Positions 33,144 through 42,305 of a stretch of 64,000 nt of DNA are shown here, piece by piece. The stretch spans positions 310,001-374,000 of the forward strand of contig NZ_SRMB01000005.1 in NCBI RefSeq assembly GCF_004745645.1. The letters run 5' to 3'. The notes below the pieces were generated by a model. The model made no database searches. It saw only the letters and a program-made list of their open reading frames with translations, and was not told where the DNA came from. How positions within the stretch are numbered: the first letter of the stretch is position 1; the number at the start of each line of letters is the position of its first letter. The stretch comes from Hymenobacter metallicola. GTDB taxonomy: Bacteria > Bacteroidota > Bacteroidia > Cytophagales > Hymenobacteraceae. The translations under genes were made by a program, and so were the position numbers.

Positions 33144-34811
33144 ATGCTGTCGTCTGCACGTCGTTTTGCCGGTTATGTTGTCCCTTTGCTCACGGCGTTA
33201 GCCAGCTGCGGCAGCCCGGGTCAAACCACCGACGCGCGGCGGGTTTTCCGCTACAACCAGCCCGAGGCACTGACGTCGCTGGACCCGGCTTTTTCCAACA
33301 AGCAAGCCAACATCTGGGCCGTAACCCAGCTCTACAACGGTCTGGTCGAGCTGGACTCTACCCTGCAGCCGGTGCCTGCCCTGGCCCGGCGCTACGATAT
33401 TTCGGCCGACGGCAAGCACTATACCTTTCACCTGCGGCCGGGCGTCCGGTTTCACGATGCCGAGGTGTTTGCCGGGGAGAAGGGCCGCGTGGTAGTAGCC
33501 CAGGATTTCGTGTACAGCTTCCGCCGCCTGCTCGATGCTACGACGGCCAGCCCGGGCGGCTGGATCTTCCGCGGCAAGGTGCTGGAAAACGGGGCTGGGG
33601 AGCCCTCGGACACCTGCTTCGTGGCCGCCAACGACTCCACGCTGCGCATTCACTTGCAGGAGCCGTTTATTCCCTTCCTGGGCATTCTGGCCATGCCCTA
33701 CGCTTACGTGGTGCCGCGCGAGGCCGTGACGAAGTACGGCAAGGACTTCCGGGAACACCCGGTGGGCACCGGGCCGTTCCGGTTCAAGGAGTGGGACGAG
33801 GGCAACGCCATTATCTACCACCGCAACCCCTCCTACTGGAAAAAGGACGAGCAGGGCCGGCCGCTACCCTATATGGACGCGGTGCAAATCAGCTTTATTC
33901 AGGACCGCAAAACCGAGTTCCTGACTTTTATGCAGGGCAAGCTCGACTTCCTCTCGGGCATCCGGGCCGGCTCGCGGGACCTGATTATGCACCCCGACGG
34001 CACCGTGCGGGAAGACTTCCAGGGCAAGTTCCGGTTGCAGAAAGCGCCGTACCTGAATACGGAGTACCTGGGCTTTCAGCTCGACCCCACCAACCTGCGC
34101 GGGGATGCGGCCAACCCGGCCCTGCGCGACGTGCGGGTGCGGCAGGCTCTGAGCTACGCCCTGAACAAGCCCGAGCTGATTGCCTACTTCCTCAACAACG
34201 TGGGCGTGCCGGGCCACTCGGGCTTTGTGCCCTCGTCGTTGCCGTCGTACAGTGAGCAGCAGGTACCGGGCTACACTTACCAGCCCCAAAAGGCCCGGGA
34301 ATTGTTGCTGGCAGCGGGCTTCGGACCTGACAAGCCCCTGCAGCTGCGCCTAGGCACCGTGGCCGAGCGCAAGGAAGTGTGCGAGTATTTGCAGAAGAAG
34401 TGGGCCGAGGTGGGCGTGCAGGTCAGCATTGAGGTCAACCAGTCGGCGGCCCAGCAGGAAATGGTGGACAACGGCCGGGCGGCATTCTTCACCAAAAGCT
34501 GGCTGGGCGACTACCCCGACGCGGAAAATTATCTTGCCTTGTTTTACAGCAAGAACTTCGCCCCGGCCGGGCCCAACAAAACCCATTATAAAAGCGCCGA
34601 GTACGACCGGCTCTACGAACAGGCCATCCGGGAACAGGACGTGGCCAAACGCTACGCCCTCTACCAGCAGATGGACCGCCTCGTGGTGGGAGCCTCGCCG
34701 GTTATTCCGCTCTACTACGACCAGGTGGTGCGCCTGACCCAGAACAATATCCGGGGCCTGACGCCCAACCCCATGAACCAGCTGGTGCTGGAGCGGGTGC
34801 GCAAGGAGTAG
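33144..34811 (+). CDS. Peptide/oligopeptide ABC-type substrate-binding lipoprotein
   Basis: A 555-residue family 5 solute-binding protein. The signal MLSSARRFAGYVVPLLTALASC ends in a lipobox cysteine at 22. Family marks are EALTSLDPAFSNKQANIW, LYNGLVELDSTLQPVPALA, the hallmark ISADGKHYTFHLRPGVRFHD, VGTGPFRFKEW, VRVRQALSYALNKPELI and the C-terminal VIPLYYDQVVRL. In peptide importers it would hand its ligand to a membrane permease pair and two ATPases; none of these lies beside it. It may use a distant permease or act in peptide sensing (inference). Confidence 0.92.
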   Translation: MLSSARRFAGYVVPLLTALASCGSPGQTTDARRVFRYNQPEALTSLDPAFSNKQANIWAVTQLYNGLVELDSTLQPVPALARRYDISADGKHYTFHLRPGVRFHDAEVFAGEKGRVVVAQDFVYSFRRLLDATTASPGGWIFRGKVLENGAGEPSDTCFVAANDSTLRIHLQEPFIPFLGILAMPYAYVVPREAVTKYGKDFREHPVGTGPFRFKEWDEGNAIIYHRNPSYWKKDEQGRPLPYMDAVQISFIQDRKTEFLTFMQGKLDFLSGIRAGSRDLIMHPDGTVREDFQGKFRLQKAPYLNTEYLGFQLDPTNLRGDAANPALRDVRVRQALSYALNKPELIAYFLNNVGVPGHSGFVPSSLPSYSEQQVPGYTYQPQKARELLLAAGFGPDKPLQLRLGTVAERKEVCEYLQKKWAEVGVQVSIEVNQSAAQQEMVDNGRAAFFTKSWLGDYPDAENYLALFYSKNFAPAGPNKTHYKSAEYDRLYEQAIREQDVAKRYALYQQMDRLVVGASPVIPLYYDQVVRLTQNNIRGLTPNPMNQLVLERVRKE

Positions 34812-34842
34812 AAGGCAGGAGCAATGCTTTCAGGTTGCCTGT

Positions 34843-34931
34843 GTGTAGAGACGCGTATTCGCGTCTCCGGCGTTGGACGATTTTTGTTGCAACGGCTGCA
34901 ACGATTGAGACGCGAATACGCGTCTCTACAC
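34843..34931. repeat. Nested palindromic repeat element (REP/MITE-like)
   Basis: An 89-base intergenic element with perfect 25-base inverted arms (34843-34867 and 34907-34931, beginning GTGTAGAGACGCG). Each arm is itself a hairpin, GAGACGCG-TATT-CGCGTCTC, and the centre holds a third inverted repeat GTTGCA / TGCAAC. No coding potential is present. Confidence 0.8.
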
Positions 34932-35046
34932 CTTTCGGCAGTTGTATCAAGGTCGAGCTAAGTCGTAGTGGAGGAAGAATGTAGCCAGCGGCTGAACCCA
35001 ACCGAAGGCTAACGGTTGTTGATATATTCACCTAGCTCTATTCTCC

Positions 35047-37494
35047 ATGCCCCACCGCTACTGGCTGCTTTTTCTGCTGCTTGGCCTTGCCTTTCCCCTC
35101 CACGCCCAGACCGTAGGCCAGATTAGCGGGACGGTGCGTGACCGGGCCACTCAGGAAGCCCTGCCCGGCGTAACGGTGGTGCTGGAAGGAACCGAGCTGG
35201 GCACCGCCACCGATGAGCAGGGGCGCTACAAGCTCTCGGCCGTGCCCACGGGCTCCTATAATCTGCGGGCTTCCTTCGTAGGCTACGAACCGCTGCTGCG
35301 GGCCAACGTAAGCGTAACCAGCGGCAATGCCAACATCATCAACCTGGAGCTGGGAGCCGGAGCCAAGCAACTAGGGGAAGTAACCGTGACGGCCAACCGC
35401 GCCATTCGGGTAGCCACGGCCGAAACCCCGCTGAGTGTGCAGCGCCTCAACACTGAGGAAATCAAGACCTTTCCGGGGGGCAACTTCGATATTTCCAAAG
35501 TAGTGCAGAGCCTGCCCGGCGTGGGTGGGGGCGGCACCGGGGGCACAGCTGGCTTCCGCAACGACATCATCATCCGGGGTGGGGCGCCCAACGAAAACGT
35601 GTACTACCTCGACGGCATTGAGGTGCCCGTCATCAACCACTTTGCTACGCAGGGCAGTACCGGCGGCCCGGCCGGCATCCTGAACGTGTCGTTTATTGAG
35701 GACGTGACGCTGAGCAGCTCGGCTTTCGAAGCCCGCTACGACAACGCCCTGAGCAGCGTGCTGCAGTTTCGACAGCGCGAGGGCAACCCCGAGCGAATTC
35801 AGGGCAACCTGCGCACCTCCGCCACCGAAGTGGCCGGTACGCTGGAAGGCCCGGTGGCGAAGAATACGACCTTTCTGGTGTCGTTGCGCCGCTCGTACCT
35901 GCAGCTGCTGTTCAAGGCCATCGACTTGCCCATCCGGCCCGATTACTGGGATTCACAGTTCAAAATCACCACCAAGCTGTCGGACAAAACCACGCTCACG
36001 GCCCTGGGTCTGGGCGCCCTCGACCATTTCGAGGTGGGCGTGCCCCGCAAATCGTCGCCCGATAAAGAATACATTCTCCGCTCCACCCCTACCTACGACC
36101 AGTGGAACTACACCACCGGCCTGGCCTTGCGCCACTTGTTACCTAAAGGATACCTGAACGTGGCCCTGAGTCGGACTCAGCTCGAAAACAAGCTCGATTT
36201 GTTCGAGGGTGGCGTGGGCAATGACGAAGCCAACCGCGTGCTGCTCACCCGCTCGGGTGAAACGGAAAATAAGCTTCGCCTCGACATCAACCAGACGGTG
36301 GGGCGCTGGCAGTATGCCTACGGGGCCAGTGGCCAGCTAATTCACTACGACAACCGCTTTCAGCGCCGCCTGCGCCGGGAAGTGCGCGATGAGCAGGGCC
36401 AGGTAGTGGCGCCCGACGTGACCGTGCGGTTTGCTTCCGACCTGGACTTTGCCCGCTTCGGAGCCTTTGCCCAGGCCACGCGCACCCTGCTGCCCGCGGG
36501 GCGGCTCACGGTGTCGGCGGGTATCCGGGCCGACGGCAACACCTTTACCGACGACGGCGCCAACTTGCTGCGGACCCTTTCGCCGCGGGTATCGGCGGCG
36601 TATGGGCTAACGGACAAGCTGAATCTAACGGCTTCGGTGGGGCGCTACTACAAGATACCGCCGTCAACGATTCTCGGTTTCCGGGATGAGAATGGCACGT
36701 TCGTCAACCGCCCTAACCGCTACATCCGCTCCGACCACTACGTAGCCGGCCTGGAGCTGCTGCCCCGCCCCAATACCCGCCTTACGCTGGAAGGCTTCTA
36801 CAAGAAGTACAGCAACTACCCGGTAAGTGTGCGCGACGGAATATCCCTGGCCAACCAGGGCGGCGACTTTGCGGCCCTGGGCAACGAGGCCGTAACCAGT
36901 ACCGGCCGGGGGCGCACCTACGGGGCCGAGTTTTTCTTCCAGCAGAAGCTGACCCGCAAAACCTTCGCCGTAGTGTCGTACACGGTGTTTCGGAGTGAGT
37001 TTAGCGGACGCGACGGGCGCTACAAGCCCTCGGCCTGGGACTCGCGCCACTTGGTGTCGGGGCTGCTGGGGCGCAAGCTGGGGCGTAACTGGGAGCTGGG
37101 GCTGAAGTACCGCTTTGCGGCCGGCTCGCCCTACACGCCCTTCGACCTGGAGGCCTCCCGCCAGAGCTATTTCACCATTGGTACCGGGATTCTGGACTAC
37201 AGCCAGCTCAATACCCAGCGTCTGGGCTCGTTTCAGCAGCTCGATTTTCGCCTGGACAAGAAGTACAACTTCCGCCGCCTGACCCTGGATTTCTACGTCG
37301 ATGTGCAAAACGTGCTGCTGGCCAAGGCGCCGGCCGCGCCCAGCTACAGCTTCCAGCGCACCCCCGACAACTCGGCATTTGAAACCACCGACGGCCAGCC
37401 CCTGCGTCCCGACGGCTCCAACGCCCTACCCATCCTCATCGACAACGCCAGCGCCCTCGTGACACCTACTATCGGGTTTATCGTCGAGTTTTAG
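35047..37494 (+). CDS. TonB-dependent outer-membrane receptor
   Basis: An 815-residue receptor that imports a ligand through the outer membrane using TonB energy. Order of parts: signal peptide to about residue 21 (LLFLLLGLAFPLHAQ), a carboxypeptidase-regulatory-like beta domain (about 24-110, ISGTVRDRATQEALPGVTVV and GRYKLSAVPTGSYNLRASFV), a plug domain (about 115-230, DIIIRGGAPNENVYYLDGIE) and a long beta-barrel. It does not end in a type IX sorting domain, as expected. There is no SusD partner and no visible ligand clue. It follows the orphan binding lipoprotein after 235 bases, with a repeat between; a shared ligand is possible but unproven. Confidence 0.93.
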   Translation: MPHRYWLLFLLLGLAFPLHAQTVGQISGTVRDRATQEALPGVTVVLEGTELGTATDEQGRYKLSAVPTGSYNLRASFVGYEPLLRANVSVTSGNANIINLELGAGAKQLGEVTVTANRAIRVATAETPLSVQRLNTEEIKTFPGGNFDISKVVQSLPGVGGGGTGGTAGFRNDIIIRGGAPNENVYYLDGIEVPVINHFATQGSTGGPAGILNVSFIEDVTLSSSAFEARYDNALSSVLQFRQREGNPERIQGNLRTSATEVAGTLEGPVAKNTTFLVSLRRSYLQLLFKAIDLPIRPDYWDSQFKITTKLSDKTTLTALGLGALDHFEVGVPRKSSPDKEYILRSTPTYDQWNYTTGLALRHLLPKGYLNVALSRTQLENKLDLFEGGVGNDEANRVLLTRSGETENKLRLDINQTVGRWQYAYGASGQLIHYDNRFQRRLRREVRDEQGQVVAPDVTVRFASDLDFARFGAFAQATRTLLPAGRLTVSAGIRADGNTFTDDGANLLRTLSPRVSAAYGLTDKLNLTASVGRYYKIPPSTILGFRDENGTFVNRPNRYIRSDHYVAGLELLPRPNTRLTLEGFYKKYSNYPVSVRDGISLANQGGDFAALGNEAVTSTGRGRTYGAEFFFQQKLTRKTFAVVSYTVFRSEFSGRDGRYKPSAWDSRHLVSGLLGRKLGRNWELGLKYRFAAGSPYTPFDLEASRQSYFTIGTGILDYSQLNTQRLGSFQQLDFRLDKKYNFRRLTLDFYVDVQNVLLAKAPAAPSYSFQRTPDNSAFETTDGQPLRPDGSNALPILIDNASALVTPTIGFIVEF

Positions 37495-37562
37495 TTACCC
37501 CTGGAAGTAATAAGGGCCTCGCCAAACCTAAGCAGACCGGCTACACCACGCGCTGCCTGCTC

Positions 37563-38120
37563 TTACCGGTCGGTGGTGGAGGTGCCGCCCGACACTTTCT
37601 CGATTTCGGTGCTGATGTACTGAAGCAGGGCCTCTAGCTCGGCGGGGGTGCCTTCCTCCGCCTGTACGGTTTTGACCTGACCGTTGGGCTGACGAATGCT
37701 GAGCACGGTGGTTGGTAAGTCGGTGGAACCCTGGGAATAACGGTCCTCGTAGGTGGAGAAATTGAGGCGGCGGGCGTCGTCCAGAATGGTGCTCACCACG
37801 CGCTGGGGCAGTTTTAGCTCGTGGGTGCCGGTGCGCTGCACGTAGCCGTAGCCCGTGTACGACACCCGGCCATCGGCATAAATCGTGGCTTCGTAGTGCG
37901 GGCAGGTGCCAAAGCAAGGTGTGCGTTTGAAGACGATAAGCGGCGCCGAATCCACTTTCTTAGCCGCTGCGTTAGCCGCCGGCTTCTTGGTTACCAACTT
38001 GATTTTGGTGGGCTCGCGCGATACAATTTTGGACTTGGTACGATCGGCAGCAATGTTTTGGGCCGAAATACGATCAGCCCACAGCAGGGCCACGAACAGC
38101 AGAAGGGCAGGGACACGCAT
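37563..38120 (-). CDS. DUF6438-like exported protein
   Basis: A 185-residue protein with a signal peptide (MRVPALLLFVALLWADRISA), a Lys/Ala-rich linker, then a domain starting IVFKRTPCFGTCPHYEATIY; the CFGTCP motif is the mark I associate with DUF6438. Two cysteines, C84 and C88, could bind metal or form a disulfide. Function unknown. ATG at 38120 is chosen because the signal peptide begins there. Confidence 0.78.
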   Translation of the reverse strand: MRVPALLLFVALLWADRISAQNIAADRTKSKIVSREPTKIKLVTKKPAANAAAKKVDSAPLIVFKRTPCFGTCPHYEATIYADGRVSYTGYGYVQRTGTHELKLPQRVVSTILDDARRLNFSTYEDRYSQGSTDLPTTVLSIRQPNGQVKTVQAEEGTPAELEALLQYISTEIEKVSGGTSTTDR

Positions 38121-38318
38121 AGGGGCGGGGTGTAAGAGGAAAGATCTTTTTATAAGATCCAAAAAACGAGCCAGGTAGCAAGTAGCATACGTCGGGACGG
38201 CTTGCTCCGGTTTGTGCTTCAGCGGAATGCTCCGTTCTGACTAGTGGTATACTGTTCGCAGGAGTGAAGTAGCTGACTTTGATGAAAAGCAGGGTGCAGA
38301 CACCAGCAGGGCTATTAT

Positions 38319-38358
38319 GCCAAACGCCTTTCCACCGGGCGGTAGAAAGGCGTTTGGC
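38319..38358 (-). terminator. Hairpin after yidC
   Basis: GCCAAACGCCTTTC / GAAAGGCGTTTGGC (14 bp, perfect) with a 12-nt loop, 23 bases beyond the yidC stop. There is no U-run on the minus strand. Confidence 0.5.
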
Positions 38359-38381
38359 GCGGGAGCGAAGCTCAAAATAAA

Positions 38382-40244
38382 CTACGAGCGACGGGTAGGC
38401 TTGCGGGGCTTGTCGCCTTTGGGCTCCCGGGGTTCCGAGCCGCCTTGCTTGGCCTGGGCTTCGCGCTCCTGGGCGGCTTTCATGGCCTCGGCCAGGCGGG
38501 CCTGGAAGCCGGAAGGCTTCTTGTCCTTGTTCTTCACCTTGTTGGCTTCGAGCTGGGCACGCAGCTTGGTTTCGTCCACGAAGCTGCGGGTAATGAACTG
38601 CTGGCCGAAGGTGACCATGTTCGAGACGAAGTAGTACCAGGTCAGGCCGGCGGCAAAGCTGTTGAGCACGAACATGTAGATAACCGGCATCACGTAGCCA
38701 ATCACCTTCATCTGGCCCTGCATCTGGGTGTTGACCTGGTTGCTCTGCCAGGTCATGAGCAGGGTGGAGGCCGTCATCAGCAGAGTGAAGAGGCTGACAT
38801 GGTCGCCGTACCACTTGATGTAGAAGGGCAGCTTAATAAATACGTCGTAGCTGCTCAAATCCTTGGCCCAGAGGAACTGCTCCTGGCGCAGCTCAATGGC
38901 GTTGGGGAAAAACTGGAACATGGCCAGCAGAATCGGGATGGTGAGCAGCGTGGGCACGCAGCCGGCCAGGGGGCTTACTCCGAAGGTGGAGTAGAGCTTC
39001 ATGGTCTCACTCTGAATCTTGGTCTGGTCGTCGCCGTACTTTTCCTTGAGCGCATCGATTTCAGGCTTGAGCACCTTCATGCGGGCCTGCGACACGTAGG
39101 TTTTGTAGGTCAGGGGCCAGGTTACGAGCTTGATAATGAGCACGAGCAGGGCGATGATGATGCCGTAGGAGCCGATAAATTGCTCCAGGAAGTGAAACAC
39201 GGGCAGAATTACGCCCCGGTTTACCCAGCGGAAGATGCCCCAGCCCAGGTAGACGTTGCGCTCAAAGCCGGGCGCCACGTTTTCCAGAATCGGCAGGGAG
39301 TTGGGACCGAAATAATAGCGGAACTGCGCCTTGTTAGCCTGCACGTCGGCCACGGGAATGGCCAGCGTAGAGCTCATCGTCTTGAGGTAGGTCGAGTCCT
39401 GCAGATCGACCTTGGAGTTGAACTGGCCAGTGCTGAACTGATTGTCGGCAATGATGCCGGCAATAAAGAAGTCGTGCTTGTGGGCCGCCCACTTCAGCGG
39501 CTCCGTAATCTTAATTTCCTCGGGATTCTCGGATGCCTCAGTCAGGGCGCCGTGGTCGTCGGAGGCCAGGTAGTGGTTGATGGTCGAGTGGTTGCGGTTT
39601 TGCTGGGCATCCTGCTCGGTCTGGCGCACGTGGTCCAGGAAGCTGAAGGTCAGCGGCTCGGCGGCCAGCGTGTTGGCCACGCCGGGCATGCGCAGGGCGT
39701 AGCCCACTTCGTAGGAGTCCTCAAACAAGGTGTATTCCTGCTCGATGCTGCCCCCGGCCACGGCAGCCGTGAAGGTTAGCCGCTGGCCTTTCCGCTCCCC
39801 AACCGTTACGGTCTGGGCTGCGCCGGGCTGGAAATAGAGGTCCGAGAGCTTGATGGTGCGGCCGTCGGTGGTGCGGAAGCGGGTGTCGAGCTGGGCGCTC
39901 TGGGCGTCGAGCAGGTCGAGGGGCTTGCCCGAGAAGGTCTTGTATTTATTCAGGCGCACGGCTTCCACCCGGCCGCCTTTCGTGGAGAAAGTCACGGTCA
40001 GGTTGGCATTCTGGAGCTGCACCTGCTGGGCCGTGCCCTGGCCGGCGGCGGCAAAGGCGCCGAGCGTACGGGCTGCCGTGGCCGAGTCGAGCGGGGCAGC
40101 TGCGGCGGGCGAGCCGGTTTTGCTGGCGGCTGTAGTGGGCTGGGCGGCGGGTTGTTCTTTCGGCGGCTTGGGCGAAAAGAAGAACAGGTAGACGAGGAGC
40201 AAGGCCGAGATTATAAACAGGCCGGTTGCTTGGTTTTTGTCCAT
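38382..40244 (-). CDS. yidC: Membrane protein insertase YidC
   Basis: Inserts and folds inner-membrane proteins with or without SecYEG. The 620-residue gram-negative form has an N-terminal helix (about 8-25, FIISALLLVYLFFFS), a large periplasmic beta domain (about 55-370), and the conserved five-helix core (about 370-580) with GIIIALLVLIIKLVTWPLTY, KEKYGDDQTKIQSE, VSPLAGCVPTLLTIPIL and LTWYYFVSNMVTFGQQ. The C-terminus is a basic tail (KKPSGFQARLAE... PRKPTRRS) that can contact ribosomes. It is downstream of pyrG, the usual order in the phylum, but a terminator and a promoter lie between them. Confidence 0.96.
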   Translation of the reverse strand: MDKNQATGLFIISALLLVYLFFFSPKPPKEQPAAQPTTAASKTGSPAAAAPLDSATAARTLGAFAAAGQGTAQQVQLQNANLTVTFSTKGGRVEAVRLNKYKTFSGKPLDLLDAQSAQLDTRFRTTDGRTIKLSDLYFQPGAAQTVTVGERKGQRLTFTAAVAGGSIEQEYTLFEDSYEVGYALRMPGVANTLAAEPLTFSFLDHVRQTEQDAQQNRNHSTINHYLASDDHGALTEASENPEEIKITEPLKWAAHKHDFFIAGIIADNQFSTGQFNSKVDLQDSTYLKTMSSTLAIPVADVQANKAQFRYYFGPNSLPILENVAPGFERNVYLGWGIFRWVNRGVILPVFHFLEQFIGSYGIIIALLVLIIKLVTWPLTYKTYVSQARMKVLKPEIDALKEKYGDDQTKIQSETMKLYSTFGVSPLAGCVPTLLTIPILLAMFQFFPNAIELRQEQFLWAKDLSSYDVFIKLPFYIKWYGDHVSLFTLLMTASTLLMTWQSNQVNTQMQGQMKVIGYVMPVIYMFVLNSFAAGLTWYYFVSNMVTFGQQFITRSFVDETKLRAQLEANKVKNKDKKPSGFQARLAEAMKAAQEREAQAKQGGSEPREPKGDKPRKPTRRS

Positions 40245-40296
40245 CGAAGGAAGGTACTGACGGGGAAAAGGAAGGGGCGCCGGGCGGCGCGAAATG

Positions 40297-40329
40297 CAAA
40301 GGTACGGGGAAAGCGTGGCTCGTCTCAAA
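40297..40329 (-). promoter_or_regulatory. yidC promoter
   Basis: On the minus strand TTTG (40326-40329), a 21-base spacer, then TACCTTTG (40297-40304). Both elements match the Bacteroidota consensus, and the leader would be about 46 bases. Confidence 0.65.
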
Positions 40330-40540
40330 AATCCGGCGAGCTAGAGCAAAGGTCGGGAATGGCAGAAGAATATTCACGAACCGGCGTATTTGGCAGAAGA
40401 CTGGTTCTCCCGCGGTATAGCCTGTCATTGGCAGCCGTGCAAAGCTCTTCATCTGCTGCGCAGACAGGCCCATCTTTTCGCCACTAAAGCCCGCTGCCTG
40501 AACAACATAGCAATGGCCCTAAGCGTGCAACGCGCCCACG

Positions 40541-40577
40541 AAAAAGCCCTTTGCCACGCTGAGTGGTAAAGGGCTTT
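40541..40577 (-). terminator. pyrG terminator
   Basis: AAAGCCCTTTGCCAC pairs with GTGGTAAAGGGCTTT (one G-T pair) around GCTGA, with a U-run on the minus strand. It forms the left part of a composite repeat that recurs at 63676-63776. Confidence 0.78.
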
Positions 40578-40600
40578 CCGGGTAAAAAACAGGACTACCG

Positions 40601-40638
40601 GCGCAGAGGACGGATTGCTTCGCGCTGCTCGCAAGGAC
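40601..40638. repeat. Dispersed repeat, copy A
   Basis: GCGCAGAGGACGGAT ... CTCGCAAGGAC over 38 bases. The same bounding sequences occur at 63737-63776 and, diverged, at 63818-63878. Confidence 0.6.
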
Positions 40639-40649
40639 CGACGGGTAGC

Positions 40650-42296
40650 CTAGAACTCGTTCTTATGGTGCTGGATGGCGGCCTTCACGAAGCGCACAAA
40701 CAGCGGGTGAGGATTCTGCACGGTGCTTTTCAGCTCGGGGTGAAACTGCCCGGCCACAAACCACGGGTGAGTTGGAATTTCGATGACTTCCACCAGGCCG
40801 GTGTCGGGGTTCAGGCCCGAGGGTACCATGCCAGCTTCCTCGAAGGCCTGCAGGTACTGGTTATTGAACTCGTAGCGGTGGCGGTGCCGCTCACTGATGT
40901 GGTTGCGGCCGTACGCCTTAGCCGCTTTCGAGCCCTTGCGCAACTCGCAGGTGTAGGCACCCAGGCGCATGGTGCCGCCTTTTTGGGTAATGGTTTTCTG
41001 CTCTTCCATCATGGCAATGACGGGGAAGGGCGAGTTGGGGTCCATTTCGGTCGAGGAAGCGCCTTCCAGCTGCAGCACGTTGCGGGCAAACTCGACCACG
41101 GCGCACTGCATGCCCAGGCAGATACCGAAGAACGGAATCCGGTTTTCGCGCACGTATTTAATGGCTGCTACCTTGCCCTCGAAGCCCCGCTCGCCGAAGC
41201 CGGGCGCTACCAGCACCCCGTCCACGCCGTGCAGTAGCTGCCCGATGTTTTCGGCCGTCACGTGGTCGGACTGAATGCTGCGCACTGTGACTTTACACTC
41301 GTTTTGGGCGCCGGCGTGCACGAAGGCCTCGTTGATGGACTTGTAGGCGTCGGGCAGCTCCACGTATTTACCCACCAAGGCAATGGTGATTTCCTCGGTC
41401 GGGTTCTTGAGGCGGCCCAGAAAGTCCTTCCAGATTTCCAGGTCGGGCTGGGCGCTGCCGCCCGTCAGCTTCATTTTTTTAATAACCCGCTCGTCGAGGT
41501 GCTCCTTGAGCATGAGCAGGGGCACGGAATAGATGCTGTCGGCGTCGAGGGCCTCGATGACCGAGTTGATTTTCACGTTGCAGAACAGCGCAATCTTCTT
41601 GCGCATCTCCATCGGAATCGGGTGCTCGGAGCGGCACACCAGGATGTCGGGCTGCAGACCAGCCTCGCGCAGGTCGCGCACCGAGTGCTGGGTGGGCTTG
41701 GTTTTGAGCTCCCCGGCCGCCGCCAGGTAGGGCAGCAGCGTGAGGTGAATAACCACCGAGTCGTTGGGGGGCAGCTCCCAGCGCAGCTGGCGCACGGCCT
41801 CCACGAAAGGCAGGCTCTCAATGTCGCCGATGCAACCGCCGATTTCGGTGATGACGATGTCAAACTCGCCCTTTTCGCCCAGCATAAGCATGCGGCGCTT
41901 GATTTCGTCGGTAATGTGGGGTACTACCTGCACGGTTTTGCCCAAGTAGGCTCCTTCGCGCTCCTGCCGGATGACGTGGTCGTAGATGCGGCCGGTCGTC
42001 ACGTTGTTGGCCTGCGAGGTCGGCACGTTCAGAAACCGCTCGTAGTGGCCCAGGTCCAGGTCGGTTTCGGCCCCGTCGTCGGTCACGTAGCATTCGCCGT
42101 GCTCGTAGGGGTTCAGCGTGCCCGGGTCGATGTTGATGTAGGGGTCGAACTTCTGGATGGTGACTCTAAAACCGCGGGCTTGCAGCAGTTTGGCGAGGGA
42201 GGCGGCAATGATGCCTTTTCCAAGCGAGGAGGTCACGCCGCCGGTAACAAAGATGTACTTGGCGGTATTCGGGGAAGCGGGGGCTCTGTCTGGCAT
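40650..42296 (-). CDS. pyrG: CTP synthase
   Basis: Amidates UTP to CTP with glutamine-derived ammonia. The 548-residue enzyme has the synthase domain (KYIFVTGGVTSSLGKGIIAA; FDPYINIDPGTLNPYEHGEC; EIGGCIGDIES) and a C-terminal class I glutamine amidotransferase with GFGERGFEGK, the nucleophile in FGICLGMQCAVVEFAR and the His/Glu pair in HPWFVAGQFHPE(L). ATG at 42296 (MPDRAPASPNTAKYIFVTGG) is used; a longer in-frame opening runs through the promoter. The -7 box lies 9 bases upstream, so the leader is only a few bases long. Confidence 0.97.
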   Translation of the reverse strand: MPDRAPASPNTAKYIFVTGGVTSSLGKGIIAASLAKLLQARGFRVTIQKFDPYINIDPGTLNPYEHGECYVTDDGAETDLDLGHYERFLNVPTSQANNVTTGRIYDHVIRQEREGAYLGKTVQVVPHITDEIKRRMLMLGEKGEFDIVITEIGGCIGDIESLPFVEAVRQLRWELPPNDSVVIHLTLLPYLAAAGELKTKPTQHSVRDLREAGLQPDILVCRSEHPIPMEMRKKIALFCNVKINSVIEALDADSIYSVPLLMLKEHLDERVIKKMKLTGGSAQPDLEIWKDFLGRLKNPTEEITIALVGKYVELPDAYKSINEAFVHAGAQNECKVTVRSIQSDHVTAENIGQLLHGVDGVLVAPGFGERGFEGKVAAIKYVRENRIPFFGICLGMQCAVVEFARNVLQLEGASSTEMDPNSPFPVIAMMEEQKTITQKGGTMRLGAYTCELRKGSKAAKAYGRNHISERHRHRYEFNNQYLQAFEEAGMVPSGLNPDTGLVEVIEIPTHPWFVAGQFHPELKSTVQNPHPLFVRFVKAAIQHHKNEF

Positions 42297-42305
42297 AACA
42301 GGGCC

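Larger units (their letters stand above)
40245..40649. other. 405-base pyrG-yidC intergenic region
   Basis: Contains the yidC promoter, the pyrG terminator and one copy of the CGCAGAGGACGGAT repeat. No open frame in it resembles a gene. Confidence 0.7.

Noticed and set aside
34843..34931. Palindromic element as a plain terminator for the lipoprotein gene
   Set aside because: It has no U-run, and the nested hairpin design with 25-base arms exceeds what a terminator needs; it could still stop transcription in passing.
38445..39779. A 444-codon plus-strand frame opposite yidC
   Set aside because: Shadow of the yidC codon pattern; no domain, no promoter or start context.
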